Shown here piece after piece: positions 8,325 to 17,166 of a stretch of DNA of 64,000 nucleotides. The position numbers were made by a program, and so were the translations under genes. The stretch covers positions 186,001 to 250,000 of the forward strand of contig NZ_OCNK01000001.1 of NCBI RefSeq assembly GCF_900230285.1. Direction: 5' to 3'. The first letter of the stretch is position 1. Every line of letters begins with the position of its first letter. The notes below the pieces were generated by a model that was not told the origin of the DNA, made no database searches, and saw only the letters and a program-made list of their open reading frames with translations. This DNA is from Blastococcus haudaquaticus (GTDB lineage: Bacteria; Actinomycetota; Actinomycetes; Mycobacteriales; Geodermatophilaceae).

Positions 8325-8996
8325 TCAGAAGAGGCGCTGGGTGGGGTCGTCGGTGCCCTTGAGGACGGCGTAGTCGACGGTGAGGCAGTCGATCCCGCGA
8401 TCCTGAGCGAGCACCCGCGCCTGCGGCTTGATCTCCTGCGCGGCGAAGACGCCCTTGACCGGCGCCAGCAGGGGGTCGCGGTTGAGCAGCTCGAGGTAGC
8501 GGGTGAGCTGCTCGACGCCGTCGATCTCCCCCCGCCGCTTGATCTCCACGGCCACCACGGCACCGGAGGCGTCGCGGCAGAGCAGGTCGACCGGGCCGAT
8601 CGCCGTCGGGTACTCCCGGCGGACCAGCGACCATCCCGCGCCGAAGGTCTCCACGTGCAACGCCAGCAGCCGCTGCAGCTCGGCCTCGACGCCGTCCTTC
8701 TGCAGGCCGGGGTCGACGCCGAGGTCCTGGGAGTGGTCGTGGTCGACGCTCTCGATCGTGATGATCAGCTGCTCGCCGGTCTTGTTGGTGACCGTCCACG
8801 TCCCCGAGCCGTCGACCAGCTCGTCCTTGAGCGTGCAGGGCGGACTCATCCAGTTCAGCGGCTTGTAGGCGCGGTCGTCGGCGTGGATGGACACCGAGCC
8901 GTCGGCCTTCACCAGCAGCAGGCGGGTCGCCATGGGGAGGTGGGCGGTGAGCCGCCCGATGTAATCGACGGAGCAACGGGCGAGGACCAGGCGCAC
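8325..8996 (-). CDS. nucS: Mismatch-specific endonuclease NucS (EndoMS)
   Basis: Cuts both strands at DNA mismatches in the MutS/MutL-independent repair used by many actinobacteria and archaea, loaded by the sliding clamp. It is 223 residues from a GTG at 8996, which gives the family N-terminus [12 protein letters not shown]. The nuclease core is visible as Asp137 (GPVDLL), Glu151 and Lys153 (VEIKRRG). The C-terminus ends in QRLF, the expected clamp-binding tail. It lies near the epimerase and thiolase genes, as in mycobacteria. Confidence 0.96.
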   Translation of the reverse strand: MRLVLARCSVDYIGRLTAHLPMATRLLLVKADGSVSIHADDRAYKPLNWMSPPCTLKDELVDGSGTWTVTNKTGEQLIITIESVDHDHSQDLGVDPGLQKDGVEAELQRLLALHVETFGAGWSLVRREYPTAIGPVDLLCRDASGAVVAVEIKRRGEIDGVEQLTRYLELLNRDPLLAPVKGVFAAQEIKPQARVLAQDRGIDCLTVDYAVLKGTDDPTQRLF

Positions 8997-9054
8997 GGGC
9001 AGCGACGCTACCGGGCGCGGGAACCCAGCCCGCGCCCCCGTCGTGGGAGGGGGC

Positions 9055-9912
9055 ATGACGATCATGCGGGCGGTCCGGCCGGCGGTGGCGCTCGCGCTGG
9101 CCCTGGGCCTCGCGGCCTGCGCGGAGCGCGATGCCACCGGCGGTCCCGGGGAGTTGCCGGAGTCCTCGGAGGCCGCCGTGGGCGAGGGACTCGTCCTCCG
9201 GGTGGAGCAGACCGGCGGGTTCGTGACCCCCTCGATGCTGGCCGGCCGGCTGCCGATGGTCAGCGTCTACGCCGACGGCCGGGTGATCACCGAGGGGCCG
9301 GTGATCGCCATCCATCCGGGGCCCGCCCTGCCGAACCTGCAGGTGGCCCAGCTGGACCCGGCCGGCGTGCAGGACCTCGTGGACCGCGCCCTCGCCGCCG
9401 GGGTGGACGAGACCACCGACCTCGGCTCACCGCCCGTGGCCGATGCGACGTCGACCCGGTTCACCGTCGTGACCACCGAGGACACCTACGTGCGGGAGGT
9501 CTACGCCCTCTGGGAGACCACGGAGGGCGACGGCCTGACCGACGACCAGGTGGCGGCCCGGGAAGAGCTCTCGGGGCTCCTGGACGCGCTGACCACCCCC
9601 GGTGACGCGGCCACCTCGTCGTTCGAGCCGGAGGCCGTCGCGGCGATCGCCTCGCCGTGGGTCGACCCCGGCGACGGGCTGGTGCAGGCGGAGCAGCCGT
9701 GGCCGGGGCCGGCACTGCCGGGTGAGCCCACCGGCGGGCCGCCGGACGTCACCTGCGTGACCGCCACCGGCGCGCAGGCGCAGGCGGTGCTCGACGCGGC
9801 GGGGGCGGGCAACGCCGCCACCCCGTGGGTGACCGGCGACGGGTCCCGGTGGTCGGTCACCTTCCGCCCGCTGCTGCCGGACGAGACCGGCTGCGCCGAC
9901 CTCGGGGACTAG
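9055..9912 (+). CDS. Putative secreted lipoprotein
   Basis: A 285-residue protein with a short basic start, a hydrophobic segment and a lipobox GLAAC about 20 residues in, followed by an acidic exported domain. No known enzymatic motif was recognised. Two cysteines in the C-terminal part (DVTCVTA and ETGCADL) could form a disulphide. The start could be ATG 9055 or ATG 9064; GGGAGGGGG at 9045-9053 favours the second by spacing. Divergent from nucS. Family unknown. Confidence 0.75.
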   Translation: MTIMRAVRPAVALALALGLAACAERDATGGPGELPESSEAAVGEGLVLRVEQTGGFVTPSMLAGRLPMVSVYADGRVITEGPVIAIHPGPALPNLQVAQLDPAGVQDLVDRALAAGVDETTDLGSPPVADATSTRFTVVTTEDTYVREVYALWETTEGDGLTDDQVAAREELSGLLDALTTPGDAATSSFEPEAVAAIASPWVDPGDGLVQAEQPWPGPALPGEPTGGPPDVTCVTATGAQAQAVLDAAGAGNAATPWVTGDGSRWSVTFRPLLPDETGCADLGD

Positions 9913-9923
9913 CCCCGGACAGG

Positions 9924-9963
9924 CGAACGGCCCGGGCCTCCACAGAGAGGACCGGGCCGTTCG
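9924..9963. terminator. Bidirectional hairpin between convergent genes
   Basis: A perfect 12-bp stem (CGAACGGCCCGG, 9924-9935, with 9952-9963) and a 16-nt loop sit between the lipoprotein stop at 9912 and the transporter stop at 9977. It can serve both strands. Confidence 0.75.
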
Positions 9964-9976
9964 TGTGCGGTGCGGA

Positions 9977-11341
9977 CTAGGCGTTGACGGGCTCCGGACG
10001 ACGCAGGTCGGTGTCCACTCCCCCGCGCTCCTCGACCCGCGCGAGCGGGTCGATGGTCGACGTCGACCGGTAACGCTCGACGTCGAGGATGCCCTCGCGC
10101 TTGGCCACGATCGTCGGCACCAGCGCCTGCCCGGCGACGTTCACCGCGGTGCGGCCCATGTCGAGGATCGGGTCGATCGCCAGCAGCAGCCCGACGCCGG
10201 CCAGGGGCAGACCCAGGGTGGACAGCGTGAGGGTCAGCATGACCACCGCGCCGGTGACTCCCGCGGTGGCCGCCGAGCCGATGACGGAGACCAGGGCGAT
10301 GAGCAGGTAGTCGGTGAGGGAGAGGTCCACGCCGAAGAACTGCGCCACGAAGATCGCCGCCAGCGCCGGGTAGATCGCGGCGCAGCCGTCCATCTTCGTC
10401 GTCGCCCCGAGCGGGACGGCGAAGGAGGCATAGGACCGCGGGACACCCAGGTTCTGCTCGGTCACCCGCTCGGTCACCGGCAGCGTGCCGATCGAGGAGC
10501 GGGAGACGAATGCCAGCTGGATGGCCGGCCAGGCACCCGCGAAGTACCGCAGCGGCGAGAGGCCGTGCAGGCGCAGCAGGACCGGGTAGACGACGAACAG
10601 CACGATCGCGAGCCCGGCGTAGACGGCGCCGGCGAACACGCCGAGCGAGCTGAGGGACTCCCAGCCGTAGCTGGCCACGGCGTTGCCGATCAGTCCGACG
10701 GTGCCCAGCGGCGCGAGCAGGATGACCCACCACAGCACCTTCTGGACGATCGCCAGGGCGGCGCGGACGAAGCCGACGAACGGCTCGGCCGCCTCGCCGA
10801 CCTTCAGCGCGGCGATGCCGATGGCGGCCGAGATGACGATGAGCTGGAGGACGTTGAACGACAGGCCGACCGAGCCGTCAGCACCCGCCGACGCCTGCAG
10901 GCCGAAGACGTTGCCGGGCACGATGCCGGTGAGGAAGTCGAACCAGGAGCCGGTGCTCTCCGGGGCGGCCTGAGCGGCGGTGTCGACGGAGCTGTTCCGG
11001 CCCGGCTCGGTGAGCAGGCCCAGTCCGATGCCGATGCCGACCGCGATGAGCGCGGTGATGGCGAACCACAGCAGGGTCTGGCCGGCCAGGCGGGCCGCGT
11101 TGGAGACCTGCTTGAGGTTGGCGATGCTGACGATCACGGCGGTGACGATCAGCGGGGGGACGAGCGTCTTCAGCAGCGTCACGAACGTGCCGCCGATGGT
11201 CTGCAGGGTGCTGGTCAGCCAGTTGGGCGAGCCGTCGGAGACGGTGCCCATCTCACGGGCGACGAAGCCGAGGGCCACGCCCACGACGAGGGCGAGGAGT
11301 ACCTGCGCCGCGAAGGGCACGCGGCGGAGACGAGCGAGCAC
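9977..11341 (-). CDS. Dicarboxylate/amino acid:cation symporter (DAACS family)
   Basis: Integral membrane sodium- or proton-coupled uptake of glutamate, aspartate or C4-dicarboxylates. It has 454 residues with about eight membrane segments plus re-entrant loops. The family hairpin signatures are present: a serine-rich RSSIGTLPVT hairpin and GATTKMDGCAA in the second half, where the usual NMDG reads KMDG. The start is a GTG at 11341 with GAAAGG ten bases upstream. Substrate cannot be fixed from sequence. It is last in a minus-strand run after the mutase and hydratase genes, with a 177-bp gap suggesting its own promoter. Confidence 0.88.
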   Translation of the reverse strand: MLARLRRVPFAAQVLLALVVGVALGFVAREMGTVSDGSPNWLTSTLQTIGGTFVTLLKTLVPPLIVTAVIVSIANLKQVSNAARLAGQTLLWFAITALIAVGIGIGLGLLTEPGRNSSVDTAAQAAPESTGSWFDFLTGIVPGNVFGLQASAGADGSVGLSFNVLQLIVISAAIGIAALKVGEAAEPFVGFVRAALAIVQKVLWWVILLAPLGTVGLIGNAVASYGWESLSSLGVFAGAVYAGLAIVLFVVYPVLLRLHGLSPLRYFAGAWPAIQLAFVSRSSIGTLPVTERVTEQNLGVPRSYASFAVPLGATTKMDGCAAIYPALAAIFVAQFFGVDLSLTDYLLIALVSVIGSAATAGVTGAVVMLTLTLSTLGLPLAGVGLLLAIDPILDMGRTAVNVAGQALVPTIVAKREGILDVERYRSTSTIDPLARVEERGGVDTDLRRPEPVNA

Positions 11342-11518
11342 GGGGATGGAGCCTTTCGGGGATTCGGGAGGGGACGACGAGCACGGCCGGCGTCAACAGC
11401 CGGCGGTCGTCATCCGTCCGAAGTCCAGGGCACGCCGACGCGTGAGCCCCCACAGGTTCTGCACGGACAGGTCAAGGCGCGCAGCGGCGCTGCCATGCCC
11501 GGCTGTGCCCGGACTCAC

Positions 11519-12289
11519 TCAGTCGGTCCAGACCGGGGGCCGCTTGTCCAGGAAGGCGGCCATGCCCTCGCGGGCGCCGTCGAGCTGGCTCGCGGCTGCC
11601 ATGACCTCGACGGCGGTCGTGTAGGCGTCCCGCTCCGGGCGGTCCAGCTGGGCGTACATCGTCTGCTTGCCCCACGCCTTGCTCGCCCGCGAGCCGCGGG
11701 TGGCCCGTCCCATCAGGTCGTCGACCGCCGCGTCCAGCTCGACGTCGGGGACGACGCGGTTCACCAGGCCCCAGTCCAGCGCCGTCGGCGCGTCGATGAC
11801 GTCGCCGGTCAGCGCCAGCTCCATCGCGCGCTTGCGACCCACGTTGCGGGCGATCGCCACCATCGGCGTGTGGCAGAACCAGCCACCCTTGCCGCCCGGT
11901 GCGGCGAACCCGGCCGACTCCGCGGCGACGGCCAGGTCGCAGGACGCCACCAGTTGGCAGCCGGCGGCCGTGGCGAGGGCGTGCACGCGGGCCAGGACGA
12001 CCTGGGGCACGTCCTGGAGGGTCTGCATCAGCTCGGTGCACAGGAGCAGCAGGCTGCGTACCTCGGCCACCGGCTTCCCGGCGACGTCGGCGAAGTCGTG
12101 CCCCGCGCTGAACACCGGGCCCTCGGCGGCCAGCACGATGCCGGTCGCGTCGGTCGAGCCTGCCTCGGTCACCGCGGCCAGCAGCTGCGTCAGGTGCTCA
12201 CGGGAGAGCGCGTTGCGGCGCGCCGCCCGCACCATCGTGATGCGGACGACGTCGCCGTCGCGTTCGACCCGGGGTGCGCCGTCAGCCAT
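11519..12289 (-). CDS. Enoyl-CoA hydratase/isomerase (crotonase) family protein
   Basis: A 256-residue crotonase-fold protein. The oxyanion-hole region (FSAGHDFADV) and the second glycine-rich segment (AAGCQLVASCDLAVAAES) are clear. The usual paired glutamates of true hydratases are not obvious: after the second oxyanion segment the sequence reads GGKGGWFCHTPM. It could therefore be an isomerase or another crotonase activity. It starts 21 bp after the mutase stop, so the two are probably cotranscribed, which suggests acyl-CoA metabolism in the same route. Confidence 0.85.
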   Translation of the reverse strand: MADGAPRVERDGDVVRITMVRAARRNALSREHLTQLLAAVTEAGSTDATGIVLAAEGPVFSAGHDFADVAGKPVAEVRSLLLLCTELMQTLQDVPQVVLARVHALATAAGCQLVASCDLAVAAESAGFAAPGGKGGWFCHTPMVAIARNVGRKRAMELALTGDVIDAPTALDWGLVNRVVPDVELDAAVDDLMGRATRGSRASKAWGKQTMYAQLDRPERDAYTTAVEVMAAASQLDGAREGMAAFLDKRPPVWTD

Positions 12290-12310
12290 GCGACCGACGC
12301 TAGCCGAGGA

Positions 12311-14341
12311 TCAGGCCGGCTCGGGCACCTTCTGCTCGGGATGGGCGGGGAGGTCATTGGCCTCGCGGACGACGTCCACGACCTGGCCCATGATCTCGGT
12401 GAGCCCGAAGTCCTTGGGCGTGAAGACCCGTGCGACGCCCTGCTCGCGGAGCCGGCGCGCGTCGCTGTCGGGGATGATCCCGCCGACGACCACGGGGACG
12501 TCGTCCAGGCCGGCCTCCTTGAGCCCGCGCAGCACGGCCGGCACCACCTGCAGGTGGGAGCCGGACAGCACGGACAGGCCGACGACGTGCACGTCCTCCT
12601 CGACCGCGGCCGAGACGATCTGCGCGGGCGTCAGCCGGATGCCCTGGTAGATCACCTCGAAGCCGGCGTCCCGTGCGCGGACGGCGATCTGCTCCGCGCC
12701 GTTGGAGTGCCCGTCCAGACCGGGCTTGCCCACGAGGAAGCGCAGCCGGCCGCCGAGCTCGTCACCGGTCGCGCGCACCCGCTCGCGGATGTCGACGAGC
12801 GTCTCGTCGGCCTCGCCGCCGCCGGTCGCCGCGGCCACCCCGGTGGGCGCGCGGTACTCGCCGAAGACCTCGCGCAGCACCCCGGCCCACTCCCCTGTCG
12901 TCACGCCGGCGCGGGCGCAGTCGAGGGTGGCGGCCATGAGGTTGACGTCGGAGGCCGCGGCCTCGCGCAGCGCGTCGAGCGCCCTGTCGGCCGCGGCCTG
13001 GTCCCGCTCGGCCCGCCACGTCCGGACCGCTTCCTGCGCCGCGTTCTCCACGGCCGGGTCGACGACCATGATCGCGGTGTCGAGGTCGGCGGTGAGCGGG
13101 TTGGGCTCGGTGGTCTCGAACTTGTTGACGCCGACGACGACGTCCTCGCCGCTCTCGATCCGCCGGCGGCGCTCGGCCAGCGACCCGACCATCGCGCTCT
13201 TCATGTAACCGGACTCCACGGCGGCGACGGCGCCGCCCATCTCCTCGACGCGCGCCATCTCGGCCTTGGCGCCCTGGACGAGCTCCGCGACCTTCTTCTC
13301 GACGACGACGGAGCCGGTGAAGAGGTCCTCGTACTCGAGCAGGTCGGTCTCGTAGGCCAGCACCTGCTGCAGCCGCAGGGACCACTGCTGGTCCCACGGC
13401 CGGGGCAGACCGAGGGCCTCGTTCCAGGCCGGCAGCTGCACGGCGCGGGCGCGGGAGTCCCGGGACAGGGTGACCGCGAGCATCTCCAGCACGATCCGCT
13501 GGACGTTGTTCTCCGGCTGCGCCTCGGTCAGGCCCAGGGAGTTGACCTGGACGCCGTAGCGGAAGCGGCGGTGCTTGGGGTCCTGCACGCCGTAGCGCTC
13601 CGCCGTCAGCTCGTCCCAGAGCTGGGTGAAGGCGCGCATCTTGCACATCTCCTCCACGAAGCGGACGCCCGCGTTCACGAAGAAGGAGATGCGCGCGACG
13701 ACCTCGCCGAACTTCTCCTGCGGCACCTGCCCGGAGTCGCGGACGGAGTCCAGGACGGCGATCGCGGTGCTGATGGCGTAGGCGATCTCCTGCTCCGGCG
13801 TGGCTCCCGCCTCCTGCAGGTGGTAGCTGCAGATGTTGATCGGATTCCACTTCGGCATGGTCGTCACCGTGTAGGCGACCATGTCGGTGATCAGGCGCAT
13901 CGACGGAGCCGGCGGGAAGACGTAGGTCCCCCGCGACAGGTACTCCTTGATGATGTCGTTCTGCGTGGTCCCGGCCAGCTTGCTGACGTCGTGGCCGTGC
14001 TCCTCGGCGACCGCCTGGTAGAGCGCCAGCAGCCACATCGCGGTCGCGTTGATCGTCATCGACGTGTTCATCTCGTCGAGCGGGATGCCGTCGAAGAGGG
14101 CGCGCATGTCACCGATGTGCGTGACGGGGACGCCTACCTTGCCGACCTCACCGACGGCGAGCTCGTCGTCGGGGTCGTAGCCGGTCTGCGTGGGCAGGTC
14201 GAAGGCGACCGAGAGACCGGTCTGCCCCTTGGCGAGGTTCCGCCGGTACAGGGCGTTGGACTCGGCCGGCGACGAGTGGCCGGCATAGGTGCGCATGACC
14301 CAGGGACGGTCGCGCTCCTTCGGCGCTGAAGGGAACGGCAT
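12311..14341 (-). CDS. ecm: Ethylmalonyl-CoA mutase (MeaA-type B12 mutase)
   Basis: Adenosylcobalamin-dependent rearrangement of ethylmalonyl-CoA to methylsuccinyl-CoA. The 676-residue single chain carries a mutase barrel (FDLPTQTGYDPDDE, MNTSMTINATA, NPINICSYHLQEAGA). It ends in a B12-binding domain with LDGHSNG (the DxHxxG cobalt-ligand motif), GLSVLSGSH and VVGGIIPD. Length and sequence follow Streptomyces MeaA rather than the two-subunit methylmalonyl-CoA mutase. The ATG at 14341 gives the family-like N-terminus. A TACACT -10-like box lies 8 nt before it and a candidate operator just beyond. Substrate choice over methylmalonyl-CoA is inferred from the family. Confidence 0.93.
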   Translation of the reverse strand: MPFPSAPKERDRPWVMRTYAGHSSPAESNALYRRNLAKGQTGLSVAFDLPTQTGYDPDDELAVGEVGKVGVPVTHIGDMRALFDGIPLDEMNTSMTINATAMWLLALYQAVAEEHGHDVSKLAGTTQNDIIKEYLSRGTYVFPPAPSMRLITDMVAYTVTTMPKWNPINICSYHLQEAGATPEQEIAYAISTAIAVLDSVRDSGQVPQEKFGEVVARISFFVNAGVRFVEEMCKMRAFTQLWDELTAERYGVQDPKHRRFRYGVQVNSLGLTEAQPENNVQRIVLEMLAVTLSRDSRARAVQLPAWNEALGLPRPWDQQWSLRLQQVLAYETDLLEYEDLFTGSVVVEKKVAELVQGAKAEMARVEEMGGAVAAVESGYMKSAMVGSLAERRRRIESGEDVVVGVNKFETTEPNPLTADLDTAIMVVDPAVENAAQEAVRTWRAERDQAAADRALDALREAAASDVNLMAATLDCARAGVTTGEWAGVLREVFGEYRAPTGVAAATGGGEADETLVDIRERVRATGDELGGRLRFLVGKPGLDGHSNGAEQIAVRARDAGFEVIYQGIRLTPAQIVSAAVEEDVHVVGLSVLSGSHLQVVPAVLRGLKEAGLDDVPVVVGGIIPDSDARRLREQGVARVFTPKDFGLTEIMGQVVDVVREANDLPAHPEQKVPEPA

Positions 14342-14360
14342 ACCGGCGGAGTGTAGGGCG

Positions 14361-14376
14361 GTTACTCGCCGGTAGC
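14361..14376. promoter_or_regulatory. Candidate pathway operator upstream of ecm (site 3 of 3)
   Basis: GTTACTCGCCGGTAGC shares 12 of 16 positions with the ccr site. It lies just upstream of a TACACT -10-like box (14350-14355, minus strand), a position fitting repression of ecm. Confidence 0.42.
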
Positions 14377-14436
14377 AGCCTCGGCCGGGGACCGTGACCG
14401 GTGGCACACTCGAACGTGTCCGGACAGAGGAGGGTC

Positions 14437-14766
14437 ATGCCGATCGGGGCCGGGAGCAGCCTGCACTTCCTCGTGGGGCCGACGATCGCCTTCGTCGCCC
14501 TCGCGCTGCTGGCGCTCTTCATGCGCTGGGCCTTCGGCACCGGCTACGGCCGGTCGAAACCTGCCCAGGAGGCCGACGACGGCCTGCTCACCCGGGTGGC
14601 CACGCTGTCCCGCCGGGAGTCCGCGCTGGCGCTCCGGGCCGTGCTCTCCGACGCGGGCATCCGGTCGACCGTGCGCTGTCCGGCCCCGCACCGGGCCGAC
14701 GTCCTGGTCTTCCCGGAGGACGCCCAGCGGGCCCGGTCCCTCGCCGCGACCTTCCCCGGCGGCTAG
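14437..14766 (+). CDS. Small membrane-anchored protein with DUF2007-like domain
   Basis: A 109-residue protein whose ATG at 14437 follows a strong GAGGAGGG site. Residues ~8-30 form one membrane segment ([18 protein letters not shown]). The soluble C-terminal half ([16 protein letters not shown] and [18 protein letters not shown]) resembles DUF2007-type ferredoxin-like domains. Function is unknown. It is divergent from ecm and convergent with murA, the two stops interlocking in CTAG at 14763-14766. Confidence 0.7.
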   Translation: MPIGAGSSLHFLVGPTIAFVALALLALFMRWAFGTGYGRSKPAQEADDGLLTRVATLSRRESALALRAVLSDAGIRSTVRCPAPHRADVLVFPEDAQRARSLAATFPGG

Positions 14767-16043
14767 CCGGGTCGCTCGGTGCGCTCCACGGTGACGCCGA
14801 GACCGCGCAGCTGCTCGACGAAGTCGGGGTAGCCGCGGTCGACGTGGTAGGCGTCCTGCACCTCGGTGACGCCGTCGGAGACCAGCCCGGCGAGCACCAG
14901 TCCCGCCCCGGCCCGGATGTCGGTGGCCACGACGGGCGCGCTGGACAGCCGCTCCCGTCCCCGGACGACGGCGTGATGGCCGTCGATGCGGATGTCGGCG
15001 CCCAGCCGGACGAGCTCGTTGACGAACATGAACCGGCCGTCGTAGACGTTCTCGGTGATGAGGGCAGTGCCCGTCGACACGGCGGCCAGTGCCACCGCCA
15101 TCGGCTGCAGGTCGGTCGGGAACCCCGGGAACGGCAGGGTGACCACGTCGATGCAGCGGGGCCGGTCGGCCATGGCCACGCGGAGCCCCTCGGGCAGCAC
15201 CTCGACGGTGGCCCCGGCGTCGGTCAGCTTGTCGAGCGCCACCGTGAGGTGCGCGGCCACCGCCCGCTCGACGACGACGTCGCCCCGGGTCATCACCGCC
15301 CCGATGGCCCAGGTGCCGGCGACGATCCGGTCGGGAACGGTCGTGTACGTGACCGGCGACAGGGACTCGACGCCCTCCACGGTGATCGTGGACGTGCCCG
15401 CGCCGTCGATGGAGGCACCCATCGCGACGAGCATCGCGCAGAGGTCGACGATCTCGGGCTCGCGGGCGGCGTTGTCGATGACCGTGGTGCCACGGGCGAG
15501 CACCGCCGCGGTGACCAGGTTCTCCGTGGCGCCCACCGACGGGAAGTCGAGCCAGATCGCCGTGCCGGACAGCCGTGGCGCCGTCGCCACGAGGAACCCG
15601 TGCTCGCTCACGATCGTGGCGCCCAGCCGCTCCAGGCCCGAGATGTGCATGTCCAGCCCGCGGGAGCCGATGGCGTCGCCGCCGGGCAGGGCCACGCGCG
15701 CGCTGCCGCAGCGGGCCACGAGCGGCCCGAGCACGTTGATGGAGGCACGCATCTTGCGGACCAGGTCGTAGTCGGTCTCCGTGGACGGCTTCTCCGGCAC
15801 GTCGATGCGCACCCGCCCGCCGCCACCGCCGTCGCCCGCGCGCTCGTACTCCACGTCGCAGCCCAGCCGGCGCAGGACCTCGCTCATGATGGCGACGTCG
15901 AGGATGTCGGGGACCTCGTCGATGACCGTCTGGCCCTGGGCCAGCAGGGCGGCCGCCATCAGCTTCAGCGCGCTGTTCTTGGCACCCGTGACCCGCACCC
16001 GGCCGGTCAGGGCCGTGCCGCCGGTCACCTCGAAGCACTCCAC
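14763..16043 (-). CDS. murA: UDP-N-acetylglucosamine 1-carboxyvinyltransferase
   Basis: First committed step of peptidoglycan synthesis, transferring enolpyruvate to UDP-GlcNAc in the cytosol. The 426-residue EPSP-synthase fold has Lys22-Asn23 in GAKNSALK and the substrate aspartate in FPTDLQPM. The mobile-loop residue that is Cys115 in E. coli is Asp123 here ([10 protein letters not shown]). That change is known from mycobacteria to give intrinsic fosfomycin insensitivity. A short glycine run (DGGGGG, ~71-76) is a local insertion. The GTG start lies exactly 6 nt after TAGGGT with no ribosome site, so the message is probably leaderless. Confidence 0.97.
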   Translation of the reverse strand: MECFEVTGGTALTGRVRVTGAKNSALKLMAAALLAQGQTVIDEVPDILDVAIMSEVLRRLGCDVEYERAGDGGGGGRVRIDVPEKPSTETDYDLVRKMRASINVLGPLVARCGSARVALPGGDAIGSRGLDMHISGLERLGATIVSEHGFLVATAPRLSGTAIWLDFPSVGATENLVTAAVLARGTTVIDNAAREPEIVDLCAMLVAMGASIDGAGTSTITVEGVESLSPVTYTTVPDRIVAGTWAIGAVMTRGDVVVERAVAAHLTVALDKLTDAGATVEVLPEGLRVAMADRPRCIDVVTLPFPGFPTDLQPMAVALAAVSTGTALITENVYDGRFMFVNELVRLGADIRIDGHHAVVRGRERLSSAPVVATDIRAGAGLVLAGLVSDGVTEVQDAYHVDRGYPDFVEQLRGLGVTVERTERPG

Positions 16044-16049
16044 CGTTCC

Positions 16050-16055
16050 ACCCTA
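16050..16055 (-). promoter_or_regulatory. -10 box for leaderless murA
   Basis: TAGGGT on the minus strand, then six bases, then the GTG of murA. No Shine-Dalgarno sequence lies between. Confidence 0.5.
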
Positions 16056-16101
16056 CGGTGGCTCCCCTCCCGCGCCCGGCCGGAGCGTCGAGCTGAGGTC
16101 A

Positions 16102-16107
16102 TAGGCT
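16102..16107 (+). promoter_or_regulatory. -10 box for leaderless adenosyltransferase gene
   Basis: TAGGCT, then six bases, then the ATG at 16114, the same geometry as the divergent murA promoter 50 bp away. Confidence 0.5.
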
Positions 16108-16113
16108 CCGGTC

Positions 16114-16719
16114 ATGACCGTCCGGCTGACCCGCATCTACACGAAGACCGGCGACGCCGGCCAGACGCACCTCGGCGACATGAGCCGCGTGTCGAAGACC
16201 GATCCGCGCCTGGTGGCCTACGCCGATGTGGACGAGGCCAACAGCGTGATCGGGACGGCGCTGGCACTGGGGGCGCCGGACCCGGCCGTCGCCGACCTGC
16301 TGCGCAGCATCCAGAACGACCTGTTCGACGTCGGCGCCGACCTGTGCACGCCGATCGCCCCCGACCCCCAGTACCCGCCGCTGCGGATCACCGCTGCCTA
16401 CACCGAGCGGCTCGAGGCGGCCTGCGACGAGTTCAACGCGTCGCTGCCGAAGCTGGAGAGCTTCATCCTGCCCGGCGGCACTCCCGCTGCCGCCCTGCTG
16501 CACCAGGCTCGGGTGGTGGCCCGGCGTGCCGAGCGCAGCGTGTGGGCCCTGCTCGAGGTGGACGCGGAGCACACGAACGCGGAGACCGCCCGCTACCTCA
16601 ATCGGCTCTCGGACCTGCTGTTCATCCTCTCGCGGGTGACCAACCCCGATGGCGACATCCTGTGGGAGCCCGGGGCGCACAGCGGTGCCCACGCGCAGCG
16701 CGGCACGACCTCGTCCTAG
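16114..16719 (+). CDS. pduO: PduO-type ATP:cob(I)alamin adenosyltransferase
   Basis: Makes adenosylcobalamin from ATP and cob(I)alamin, the cofactor needed by the ethylmalonyl-CoA mutase encoded 2 kb away. It has 201 residues with the N-terminal ATP-binding segment RIYTKTGDAGQTHLGD, the RVVARRAERSVW helix and the C-terminal NRLSDLLFILSR typical of this trimeric family. It is divergent from murA and convergent with the DUF2550 gene, an arrangement also found in mycobacteria. Its stop interlocks with the neighbour's stop in CTAG at 16716-16719. Confidence 0.95.
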   Translation: MTVRLTRIYTKTGDAGQTHLGDMSRVSKTDPRLVAYADVDEANSVIGTALALGAPDPAVADLLRSIQNDLFDVGADLCTPIAPDPQYPPLRITAAYTERLEAACDEFNASLPKLESFILPGGTPAAALLHQARVVARRAERSVWALLEVDAEHTNAETARYLNRLSDLLFILSRVTNPDGDILWEPGAHSGAHAQRGTTSS

Positions 16720-17117
16720 CTCCCCGGCGGGGCCGACTCCACCCAGGACAGGAAGCCGGTCACCGTCGAGCCGTCCATGGCCAGCTCCCGGGTCCCCTCC
16801 GGGGTGGCGATGGCGAGGACGACGACGTCCGAGGGCAGCGCGAGGTCGTCGCGCCCAGCACTGCGGCGCGAGCCCACCCGCAGCTCGGCCCGGCTGAGGC
16901 GCTCGTGGGGCCGGACGGCCAGCGACAGGCCGCGGTACCAGAGCAGCATGTCCCCGCCGTACCAGGCGACGCCCACCGACCACCGGGGAGAACCGGCCGG
17001 ACGCAGCCACATCGTGACGGCACCGAGACCGGAGAGCAGGAACCGGCGGCGGATCAGGAAGGCGACCGCCAGCACGACGACCAGGACCCCGAGCAGGACC
17101 AGCAGGACCGTGGTCAC
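16716..17117 (-). CDS. DUF2550 membrane-anchored protein
   Basis: A 133-residue actinobacterial protein. It has one N-terminal membrane segment (LLVLLGVLVVVLAVAFLI), a basic RRRFLLS patch and a beta-rich domain (WSVGVAWYGGDMLLWYR, LRVGSRRS, TVTGFLSWVESAP). The family is nearly always next to atpC in actinobacteria but has no established role. The GTG at 17117 has AGGA seven bases upstream. It lies 49 bp after the atpC stop and is probably cotranscribed. Confidence 0.88.
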   Translation of the reverse strand: MTTVLLVLLGVLVVVLAVAFLIRRRFLLSGLGAVTMWLRPAGSPRWSVGVAWYGGDMLLWYRGLSLAVRPHERLSRAELRVGSRRSAGRDDLALPSDVVVLAIATPEGTRELAMDGSTVTGFLSWVESAPPGS

Positions 17118-17166
17118 GATGCGTCCTGGCTCGGCGGAACTGTCCTGACGGGAACGGACCGGTGGT

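Noticed and set aside
9965-14329. Very long open frame on the plus strand opposite the transporter, hydratase and mutase genes
   Set aside because: Its translation is Arg/Gly/Asp/His-rich with no domains, and it mirrors real minus-strand genes. It is an artefact of GC-rich third positions.
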